Shown here piece by piece: positions 6,150-12,059 of a stretch of 24,256 nucleotides of DNA; positions within the stretch are counted from its first letter, which is position 1; each line of letters begins with the position of its first letter. The notes under the pieces were generated by a model. The model made no database searches and had not been told where the DNA came from. It was given only the letters and a program-made list of their open reading frames with translations. The position numbers and the translations under genes were made by a program. The stretch lies in the IMG/VR virus record IMGVR_UViG_3300042519_000942, positions 1 through 24,256 of that record. One strand, written 5' to 3'. Source of the stretch: a virus.

Positions 6150-6591
6150 TTTCTTTATCAACCTCTTTTATAATATTGCGTAATTTATATGCCTTGCTAT
6201 TTTGTATAAACTCTGGTAATGGATTTATAAACAACGCAAATGTTTGAAAGATAATAGAACCCATTAAAATAAGTTTTATCTTATCTATGTTCCGTGCTAT
6301 AATGCCTGACAAAAAATAAATAATAATCAATGGCAACACAACTTTAATTATTCCCATCAACACATTTTCTAAATATGCGTTAGGTAACGCTTTGGCAACG
6401 CTTGATAAAATATAATAAACACCACTAAAAACAATAACAATTATAATAATTCCCCAACCGCTTAATTTTTGTGATACAGTTTGCGTAGCACTAAAAAAAT
6501 CATATTGAGTTAGGATTAAAACCAGTGGTCCAACTATTGCCAGTAGAACCCAAGAGAGTAATCTAACAAAGAACCACGAGTTTGTTTTCAT
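6127..6591 (-). CDS. Four-helix integral membrane protein, holin candidate
   Basis: This 154-aa protein is very hydrophobic, with segments at about residues 8-28 (VRLLSWVLLAIVGPLVLIL), 45-65 (GWGIIIIVIVFSGVYYILSS), 78-100 (VLMGIIKVVLPLIIIYFLSG) and 106-122 (LILMGSIIFQTFALF). The C-terminal 25 residues are charged (NIIKEVDKENERIKKS), as in many holins. The start overlaps the previous stop as ATGA (6588-6591), with no clear ribosome site, so it is translationally coupled. Holin is inferred from size, topology and position after the tail genes. Four segments and 154 aa are larger than most holins, and no lysin gene is adjacent. Confidence 0.72.
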   Translation of the reverse strand: MKTNSWFFVRLLSWVLLAIVGPLVLILTQYDFFSATQTVSQKLSGWGIIIIVIVFSGVYYILSSVAKALPNAYLENVLMGIIKVVLPLIIIYFLSGIIARNIDKIKLILMGSIIFQTFALFINPLPEFIQNSKAYKLRNIIKEVDKENERIKKS

Positions 6592-7058
6592 AAGAACTTA
6601 ACTGGTTCTTCTAACGCTTGGACTACTTCTTGTTTTGCTTCTTCTTTTACTGCTTCTGTTTTGATTTCTTCCGCAACTTCTTGCTTTGCCGCTTCTAAAA
6701 TGTTTGTATCAATGTTTGCGATTTTAGTAATGTTGTTGATTAAAGCAAGTTTCGCTTGTGGGTCATTTTGTGATAACAACACAAGGCACTCAGCAAGGAT
6801 TTTTTCGTTTTGAGTAATTGTTGATAATTTGCTTTCGTATGATTTCAAACTTTCAGTAATAGTTGTTTTGACAGCATCTTTAACTGTTCCATCAACCCTT
6901 GATGCGATTTCTTTTGGCGTAGTTACGCTTTGAGTTTTGAACTTGTTATATATACCAACTGCCCAAGTCAAAGCACCGCCACTAACTATAAATTGTCCAA
7001 ACAAAGCGATTTTTTCGGCATTTACATTTTCTGTAAACCATTGTAAGATTTCGTCCAT
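6588..7058 (-). CDS. Single-pass membrane protein with helical tail, holin-like
   Basis: This 156-aa protein starts at ATG 7058 (MDEILQWFTENVNAEKIALF), with AAAGGAG seven nt upstream; the longer in-frame form from 7118 would only read back through the preceding gene. One hydrophobic segment lies at about residues 18-36 (ALFGQFIVSGGALTWAVGIY). The rest is predicted helical and ends in a Glu/Lys/Val-rich repeat region (EAAKQEVAEEIKTEAVKEEA). The layout of one membrane anchor plus a long coiled or amphipathic tail resembles small phage lysis or anchor proteins, but no family is recognised. It starts 2 nt after the previous stop codon and overlaps the next gene by 4 nt. Confidence 0.75.
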   Translation of the reverse strand: MDEILQWFTENVNAEKIALFGQFIVSGGALTWAVGIYNKFKTQSVTTPKEIASRVDGTVKDAVKTTITESLKSYESKLSTITQNEKILAECLVLLSQNDPQAKLALINNITKIANIDTNILEAAKQEVAEEIKTEAVKEEAKQEVVQALEEPVKFL

Positions 7059-7059
7059 A

Positions 7060-7311
7060 TTATTCTCCTTTGAGCAATTTAGCGATTGCTTCTCTTTCTT
7101 GATTAACTGCTTCTTCAATTTTTTTTAGCGTAATTTTGTATCCGTGTTCCGCTTCTTCAATCTTGTTTTGTAACATTATGATTTGTTGCCTAACTTGATG
7201 TAACACTTGTTCGATGTCCACAGGAACCCAATTTCTTCCATCGTAACCCAAAAGGTCGCCCTTCTTGGCGTTCTTAAACTCTTTGATTTTAACACCTAAT
7301 TGTTGTTCCAT
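7060..7311 (-). CDS. Small coiled-coil protein, possibly tail-fibre associated
   Basis: This 83-aa protein begins MEQQLGVKIKEFKNAKKGDL and has a short beta segment (GDLLGYDGRNWVPVD) then a heptad-like helix to the end (VRQQIIMLQNKIEEAEHGYK, KKIEEAVNQEREAIAKLL). GYDGRNWVPVD resembles the short modules that end phage fibre genes (compare NDGTWTTP in the fibre at 7686-8600). Start 7311 has GAGGTAAAT directly before it; the upstream in-frame start at 7362 would overlap the promoter. It is the first gene of the unit driven by the promoter at 7328-7357. A link between tail and membrane modules is inferred. Confidence 0.7.
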   Translation of the reverse strand: MEQQLGVKIKEFKNAKKGDLLGYDGRNWVPVDIEQVLHQVRQQIIMLQNKIEEAEHGYKITLKKIEEAVNQEREAIAKLLKGE

Positions 7312-7327
7312 ATTTACCTCTAAATAT

Positions 7328-7357
7328 ATTATACAATATGTGTTTGACTTTTTACAA
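7328..7357 (-). promoter_or_regulatory. Promoter of the membrane/lysis module
   Basis: Reading left: TTGTAA (7352-7357), 18-bp spacer, TATAAT (7328-7333), 17 bp before the start codon at 7311. The -10 is perfect and the -35 matches at four of six positions. It is back to back with the plus-strand small-RNA promoter, the two -35 elements being 2 bp apart, so one regulator could control both. Confidence 0.6.
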
Positions 7358-7373
7358 ACCATAATGCTATAAT
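7344..7373 (+). promoter_or_regulatory. Plus-strand promoter of a small RNA
   Basis: TTGACT (7344-7349), an 18-bp spacer and a perfect TATAAT (7368-7373). It is the only strong plus-strand promoter seen in the window, and a complete terminator follows 55-90 bp later, so the two define a short transcription unit. Confidence 0.72.
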
Positions 7374-7379
7374 GAGTTT

Positions 7380-7464
7380 ACAAGAAGAACCCTACCTTTC
7401 AGTTCTTCTTACCCCCTCCTGGGTCGCCCACTATATCTTGCTCGGTATAGTGGGTCTTTTTTTT
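7380..7464 (+). ncRNA. Candidate phage small RNA with an anti-Shine-Dalgarno loop
   Basis: The predicted transcript is about 85 nt, starting 7 nt after the -10. Hairpin 1 pairs AAGAAGAAC (7382-7390) with GTTCTTCTT (7402-7410), 9 perfect bp around loop CCTACCTTTCA. Hairpin 2 pairs ACCC (7411-7414) with GGGT (7421-7424) and presents CCTCCT (7415-7420), the exact complement of AGGAGG, in a six-base loop. Hairpin 3 is the terminator. The only plus-strand frame here begins inside the -10 and has no ribosome site, so the unit is best read as non-coding. It is antisense to the gap between the genes ending at 7463 and starting at 7311. An SD-binding regulatory RNA is inferred; a cis-antisense role on the membrane-module leader is the alternative. 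Confidence 0.66.
7426..7464 (+). terminator. Intrinsic terminator of the plus-strand small RNA
   Basis: GCCCACTATA (7426-7435), 10-nt loop and TATAGTGGGT (7446-7455) give ten pairs including one G-U, followed by C and eight T (7457-7464). The T-run lies on the plus strand, so it ends rightward transcription; on the minus strand no T-run follows the hairpin. Its T-tract overlaps the stop codon of the minus-strand gene at 7463. Confidence 0.85.
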
Positions 7465-7684
7465 ATTCTTGTTCTTTACTCGTTTTTTCTAATGCGAGTT
7501 TTCTTGCTTCTAAATCGGCAATATCTAATCTAATTTGTTTGCGTTGATTTATCAAAGAAACATAATCATAAGGTATTGCTTCTCCCATCAACTGTGCTTC
7601 AAAACATTTAATGATTTTATAATCATCGTGTTTTAACATATCTAATTTAGTCAAAAGATTAATAACAATTTCTGTATATTTCAT
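7463..7684 (-). CDS. Small hypothetical protein after the tail-fibre genes
   Basis: This 73-aa helical protein (MKYTEIVINLLTKLDMLKHD, then DIADLEARKLALEKTSKEQE) starts 1 nt after the fibre gene's TAA, with no good ribosome site, so translation is coupled. A charged C-terminal helix could form a coiled coil. Short proteins directly after fibre genes are often assembly chaperones, but there is no motif here to prove it. Confidence 0.65.
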   Translation of the reverse strand: MKYTEIVINLLTKLDMLKHDDYKIIKCFEAQLMGEAIPYDYVSLINQRKQIRLDIADLEARKLALEKTSKEQE

Positions 7685-7685
7685 A

Positions 7686-8600
7686 TTAGAAGTTTACCCT
7701 ATCTATACTTCTCAAATACATTATTGAGTTAGTATCACTTCCTGCTGGGGTTCTTGTTTTACCGCCACCAACAATCCAAGATGTGCCACTATAAGCACCT
7801 GTTGCGTTTGCTTTAATATGCAATAAAGCGATAACATCGCCACCACTAATAACATCAAGTGGTTCTGCAATATAAGTAAGTGGTGCTGACCCTGCGTCTG
7901 GTTTGACCGTAACATAAGTTACAAGTTCGGTTGATGTGGTTGTTCCCCAAACTACTCTTAAACGAGTTCCAGGTAAACCAGTCGTTCCAACACCTGTCGT
8001 AGAAGCAGAAGCACTAAATGTAATCGTTTGCGTCCCACCACTTGCGATGGTTAAAGGCGTAGAGTTTGTATACAAGTTCGTAAACTTCGCTTCGGTAGTT
8101 AATACACCGCTTGTAGTAGTCACAACTGCTAATCCACTTGTTGAACCAATAGCACCTGCGTTAGTAATATTTCCGTGAAGGTGTCCAGATGTTGCTAAAC
8201 CTGAAATCAATGTTCCACTATCTTGAATAAGTTTTCCAGTCGTTCCATTAAATGTAGCAATACGAGCAGTTACTGAGGAAGCAGGACCTACAACATCGCC
8301 ACCACCTGCTGGGGTAGTCCAAGTTCCATCATTGCGTAAGAAGGTTGTTGTTCCAGTTCCAATCGCTAATGCCGAACGAACAATTTGATTTGAACCATTT
8401 ACAAGAACTAATTTTTGACCTGATGCGACAGCGGTATCAGCAGTAATTGTTCCAGTATCAGTAATGTTGCCGTGCGAGTGTGAGGTAGGCGTAAAAGTAG
8501 TAGGTTTGCTTTCTACTTGTGTCCACGTAGTAGTTGGATATAATGTATCAACATCTACTCCGTTATTTCGTTTTAATGTAATATCAAGATTTGATGCCAT
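7686..8600 (-). CDS. Tail fibre / receptor-binding protein
   Basis: This 304-aa protein is rich in Gly, Thr, Ser and Ala. Its first 22 residues (MASNLDITLKRNNGVDVDTL) match the start of the next fibre gene (8613-9992) closely, marking a shared attachment domain. Two histidine modules follow: HSHGNITDTGTI at about 42 and GHLHGNITNAGAI at about 138; H-x-H motifs of this type bind metal along the axis of phage fibre trimers. GTTTFLRNDGTWTTP is another common fibre module. The C-terminal 150 residues form a beta-rich domain (TIASGGTQTITFSAS, TRLRVVWGTTTSTELVTYV) likely to carry the tip or receptor site. AGGGAAAAACT precedes the ATG; 12 nt separate it from the previous gene. Confidence 0.82.
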   Translation of the reverse strand: MASNLDITLKRNNGVDVDTLYPTTTWTQVESKPTTFTPTSHSHGNITDTGTITADTAVASGQKLVLVNGSNQIVRSALAIGTGTTTFLRNDGTWTTPAGGGDVVGPASSVTARIATFNGTTGKLIQDSGTLISGLATSGHLHGNITNAGAIGSTSGLAVVTTTSGVLTTEAKFTNLYTNSTPLTIASGGTQTITFSASASTTGVGTTGLPGTRLRVVWGTTTSTELVTYVTVKPDAGSAPLTYIAEPLDVISGGDVIALLHIKANATGAYSGTSWIVGGGKTRTPAGSDTNSIMYLRSIDRVNF

Positions 8601-8612
8601 AGTTTTTCCCTA

Positions 8613-9992
8613 TTAATCAACGTCAAAGATAATATCGCCTAATGTAGTTCCTGTCGTGGTGTCGTAATAAATAAATGGACTATTAACCCAACTTGGTGCT
8701 ACGCCATTTCCACCCGAAACAAGTGTTTGTTTAACTTGCGAAGTAGAACTTGCTAAACCCGAACCAGTCGGTGCGTAGAAAGAAGGAGAAGTAGATGCAC
8801 TGCCGTTTAAGGTCACAGCGGGGATTTGTCTTGGTAAGGTCACAAAACCTTTTTCACTTGATAATTCTAATGCTCTTTGAGTTTCAGTAGAAGTATAACC
8901 AATTTGTAATCCACCACGAGTTCCGTTCGCAGCGAGTGGCAATGAGTAGTTATTATAAGTAGCAGTAGTCACAGCGGTAACGTGCCCAAAACCATCAACG
9001 GTAATAGATGCAATACCTGCCGAACCTTGTGCGCCAATTAAACTCGAAGTATCAGTGTGTGTAATGCGTATAGCGTCTGTGGTAGTCGAAACTTCTACAT
9101 CAACCCCTGCACCATCAACAATCGTTAAACTATCGGCAGTTGTATCAGCAGCGGCAGTTCCAGTAGAAGCCCAACTATGTCCACTATCAATTCCAGTAAC
9201 TGAAACATTACCGAAGTCGTTTGATTGAGCAGTTAAATAAGTATTTGTATCTAACGAAGCATCATTAACTCCATTTACACGGATAAAACCTGGTGTTCCT
9301 GTCGTTAATATTGAAGCAACATCAGTTAATCCGTCATTATGAGGTTCATAAACATCGGTGTGTAAGTGGTTGCCATAAGCAATCTTTGTTCCAGATGTGC
9401 CCATTAAACCATTTAAGATGCCGTCAGTAATAACAGCACTTCCAGTAGTTGCTACGGAACTTGAATTGGATAAAGTAACAATACCTTTTAACGCAGTCGT
9501 TGCATCTTCATAAGTGTTATTAACAATAGCAAATGTAAAACTATAAGGTGTGCCAACTGTTCCAGCACCTGTAATTGCCACGAGAATAAACCAATCGCCA
9601 ACTTCAACAGTTTCGCTTAATTGCGAACCATTAGCACCTTCTTCCGATACATTAAATCCACTTGTAGTAGCATATACGCCACCTACATCTAAACTTCCAG
9701 TTCCACTACCAACGCTAACCAAAGCAGTTGCTACCCAATAATAACCGATAGCACTACGATTGTTTGTTGTTGCATCTGCTACCGCAGCAAGACCAAGGTT
9801 TCTAAGGTCGCTATTAACTCCAACAGAAGCAAAAAAGCGTAAACTATCAAAAACTGAGTTTGGTAATAAACCTACGCTAATTTTTCCACCAGTCAAAAGT
9901 CCAACAACTTGTTCTGGTATCGTCTTGGGATAAAGCACGTCATAATCGGTGCCGTTATTCCTTTTTAATGTAATGTTGATATTTGAAGCCAT
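8613..9992 (-). CDS. Long tail fibre protein
   Basis: This 459-aa fibre begins MASNINITLKRNNGTDYDVL, paralogous to the start of the following fibre. It continues with beta-rich repeats and fibre modules: TTALKGIVTLSNSSSVATTG, YGNHLHTDVYEPHNDGL with an H-x-H motif at about 208, and DSLTIVDGAGVDVEVSTTTD, a pattern found in many trimeric fibres. The C-terminal part (ASTSPSFYAPTGSGLASSTS, PSWVNSPFIYYDTTTGTTLG) resembles fibre tips. Ribosome site AAAGGAGAAG precedes the ATG. Composition is low in Cys and Trp and high in Thr/Ser/Gly, unlike the helical neighbour at 9996. The shared N-terminus suggests both fibres dock on the same tail component or form nested segments of one fibre. Confidence 0.82.
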   Translation of the reverse strand: MASNINITLKRNNGTDYDVLYPKTIPEQVVGLLTGGKISVGLLPNSVFDSLRFFASVGVNSDLRNLGLAAVADATTNNRSAIGYYWVATALVSVGSGTGSLDVGGVYATTSGFNVSEEGANGSQLSETVEVGDWFILVAITGAGTVGTPYSFTFAIVNNTYEDATTALKGIVTLSNSSSVATTGSAVITDGILNGLMGTSGTKIAYGNHLHTDVYEPHNDGLTDVASILTTGTPGFIRVNGVNDASLDTNTYLTAQSNDFGNVSVTGIDSGHSWASTGTAAADTTADSLTIVDGAGVDVEVSTTTDAIRITHTDTSSLIGAQGSAGIASITVDGFGHVTAVTTATYNNYSLPLAANGTRGGLQIGYTSTETQRALELSSEKGFVTLPRQIPAVTLNGSASTSPSFYAPTGSGLASSTSQVKQTLVSGGNGVAPSWVNSPFIYYDTTTGTTLGDIIFDVD

Positions 9993-9995
9993 ATT

Positions 9996-10481
9996 TTACT
10001 TCTCCTTTAATTGTTCACTAAGTAACACTTCTAATTCTATCGCCACTTCTAATCCGCCCTGAGTTTGTTTTAGGAACGAACGGAAGTTTGCTACATAACC
10101 ATTTAATGCGTTAACAATTTTTTTATATTGTGTTTCAAGTTTCTTAAACGCTTCTTCATTGCCGTTAGCACGACCGATTTCGTTTTTTAATTTGCCTTGT
10201 AGTTCTTGATTTTCTTTTTGGATTTTGTCTTTCAACGCAACCATTTCGTGATACAATTTATCTTTTTCTTCGACAGATTGTGATAGATGTTGTTGTTTTG
10301 CCAACTCTTGTTGTTGCTTGTTTAATTCTTTTTTTAACGCAATAATTTGTTGTTCTGCGTTTGAAACTTGATTTCTCAAAACTTCAATGTGCATATCCTT
10401 TGCGTTAATTGCTTCGGCAAGGTGCTTTTGTTCCTCAACCAATTTAAGCAATTCATCTTTCTTCATTTCTTTATATTCCAT
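9996..10481 (-). CDS. Coiled-coil tail-associated protein
   Basis: Most of this 161-aa protein is one long coiled coil: EEQKHLAEAINAKDMHIEVL, SNAEQQIIALKKELNKQQQE and KDKIQKENQELQGKLKNEIG, followed by a short helical end (ALNGYVANFRSFLKQTQGGL). Gln and Lys are very frequent. It sits between the baseplate-upper-like genes and the long fibre gene, so a spacer, a trimerisation stalk or an assembly factor is likely. AGGAGAAAT lies before the ATG. It has no Walker or catalytic motif. Confidence 0.72.
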   Translation of the reverse strand: MEYKEMKKDELLKLVEEQKHLAEAINAKDMHIEVLRNQVSNAEQQIIALKKELNKQQQELAKQQHLSQSVEEKDKLYHEMVALKDKIQKENQELQGKLKNEIGRANGNEEAFKKLETQYKKIVNALNGYVANFRSFLKQTQGGLEVAIELEVLLSEQLKEK

Positions 10482-10490
10482 ATATTTCTC

Positions 10491-11573
10491 CTAATCAATA
10501 TCATACCATAAGTCGCCTTCAATTTGTCCAATAGGTTCTGTATTACTTAATTGAATATCTATACCGCCTTCTAATCTTTGTTTTTGTGGATAGATAAATA
10601 AAGTTGCGTTGGTATATTGATTGGTGTTGAAATCAATAAGTGTAGCAACCCAAATATCTGCGTTTGGTCTATCAGGTTCAATGATAGAGTATTTACCATT
10701 TTCCACAGACGATAGATAAAGTTTTGTGCCGAATTGTAAACTTTCCATTGCTGTTCCACTTTCAACAACAAGGTTTAGGTTTACTTCGTGTAAATAACCA
10801 AAGATAAACACAGGTCCGTATTGATTGTTGGCGGTTTGAGTTGCAGCAACGCCAATCATTGCGTTCTTTTGTGGAGTTAAATAATTGCCGTTTGCCTTTC
10901 CCATTAAGATATGATGACCTTGAACATCTTTGAAATAACACACCATACCTCTATAAATGATTTCGCCTTCATTGTTTTTACCTATTCCGTGTAGATTTTG
11001 GTTAATTTGTATAGGTAGAGATTGCCCATTTTCGTATGTATGATAATAAGTTAGAGTTTGATGTTCCGCTTCTGTATCAAAGTAAAGCATACCGCTTTCA
11101 AAAGTTTCAGGTTCAAATGTTTCATTAAACACAATTTGGTCTACATCGTATGTTTTTAATGTTAATTGTTGAACGATTTGTTCGTATTGCTCAGATGTAA
11201 TAGTGCTATAATCAGAAAGAACGGATTGTTGAACCGATGTCGTAACCTTGCCTTGTGCTGCGATAATCAAACCAGAGTATAATTTAATCGTAATTTCAAG
11301 CGAACCAGCAACGCCTAAAAACCAACCGTCATATAAAACAAACTTATAACCTTGATAAGTAACAGAATTATTCACAAAACTATGTTGTTCCATCAATAAT
11401 TCAGGGGATACAACTCCGTCCGACCGCTTAAAAGTAATCGTTGCTTGTGGATATAGCAACCAAGTTTTGCCTTGAAAACCAGCGGTAAAAGAGTTTTGAT
11501 TAACGCTACCTTTAATCAATGCTTCACTTACGAACGATAATGTAGTTCCATATTGGTCAAAAATTGCTATCAT
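10491..11573 (-). CDS. BppU-like baseplate/receptor-binding protein
   Basis: This 360-aa protein has three parts. Residues 1-115 (FDQYGTTLSFVSEALIKGSV, ATITFKRSDGVVSPELLM, GSLEITIKLYSGLIIAAQGK) form a beta-rich domain like the N-terminal domain of siphophage baseplate upper proteins (BppU type). A helix with SEQYEQIVQQLTL links it to a fibre domain at about 180-345 containing GMVCYFKDVQGHHILMGKAN, AMIGVAATQTANNQYGPVFI and GTKLYLSSVENGKYSIIEPD, a module found in many phage tail fibres. The N-terminal domain is paralogous to the previous gene (11576-12034). The ribosome site is weak, and the start lies 2 nt after the preceding stop, so it is coupled. Confidence 0.75.
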   Translation of the reverse strand: MIAIFDQYGTTLSFVSEALIKGSVNQNSFTAGFQGKTWLLYPQATITFKRSDGVVSPELLMEQHSFVNNSVTYQGYKFVLYDGWFLGVAGSLEITIKLYSGLIIAAQGKVTTSVQQSVLSDYSTITSEQYEQIVQQLTLKTYDVDQIVFNETFEPETFESGMLYFDTEAEHQTLTYYHTYENGQSLPIQINQNLHGIGKNNEGEIIYRGMVCYFKDVQGHHILMGKANGNYLTPQKNAMIGVAATQTANNQYGPVFIFGYLHEVNLNLVVESGTAMESLQFGTKLYLSSVENGKYSIIEPDRPNADIWVATLIDFNTNQYTNATLFIYPQKQRLEGGIDIQLSNTEPIGQIEGDLWYDID

Positions 11574-11575
11574 AT

Positions 11576-12034
11576 TTAATCCAATGTGTAGAAGAAATCA
11601 ATACCAAGTGTTGCTATATTTTGTAGCATTTGTTCATATTGTTCGGTTGTTATATATGTTTCCTCTGCTACAACCGACTTTTGAACGGATACGGTTATCT
11701 TTCCATAAGCAATAATAAGGTTTTCCCCATATAAACGAATACTCATTTCTAAAATACCGCTAACTTCTAAAAACCAAAAATCATAAAATCCAAAAGAAAA
11801 TCCAAGATGACTTGTTCCAGCAGGTTGCTCAAATGTTGCAGGAACCATAACCATTTCAGGAGAAATCATACCATCTGCTCGTTTGAAGGTCACAGTTGCT
11901 AAACCATATTGTGTGTTTGGTCTGTTCGCAAAAGCACAATATAAAGTGTTCGCATTGACGCTACCTTGAACGATAGTTTGGTCAGTGGTGTCTAACGATA
12001 GTAGGGTTCCGTATTGGTCGAATAGTGCTTTCAT
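11576..12034 (-). CDS. BppU N-terminal-domain protein (short paralogue)
   Basis: This 152-aa protein is nearly all one domain, MKALFDQYGTLLSL ... TVTFKRADGMISPEMVM ... GILEMSIRLYGENLIIAYGK ... TTEQYEQMLQNIATLG, aligning along its length with residues 1-140 of the next gene. It ends shortly after the linker helix with FFYTLD and so lacks a fibre domain. This suggests a duplication in which one copy became an adapter only. AAGGAGAAAAT lies directly before the ATG. Role inferred: structural adapter between tail tip and receptor-binding protein. Confidence 0.75.
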   Translation of the reverse strand: MKALFDQYGTLLSLDTTDQTIVQGSVNANTLYCAFANRPNTQYGLATVTFKRADGMISPEMVMVPATFEQPAGTSHLGFSFGFYDFWFLEVSGILEMSIRLYGENLIIAYGKITVSVQKSVVAEETYITTEQYEQMLQNIATLGIDFFYTLD

Positions 12035-12059
12035 ATTTTCTCCTTATATTTTATCAAAT

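Noticed and set aside
7372-7533. A 53-codon plus-strand frame with a hydrophobic segment, overlapping the small RNA
   Set aside because: Its ATG lies inside the -10 hexamer, before the expected transcript start, there is no ribosome site, and the hydrophobic part is read from the T-rich terminator and the antisense of a real gene.
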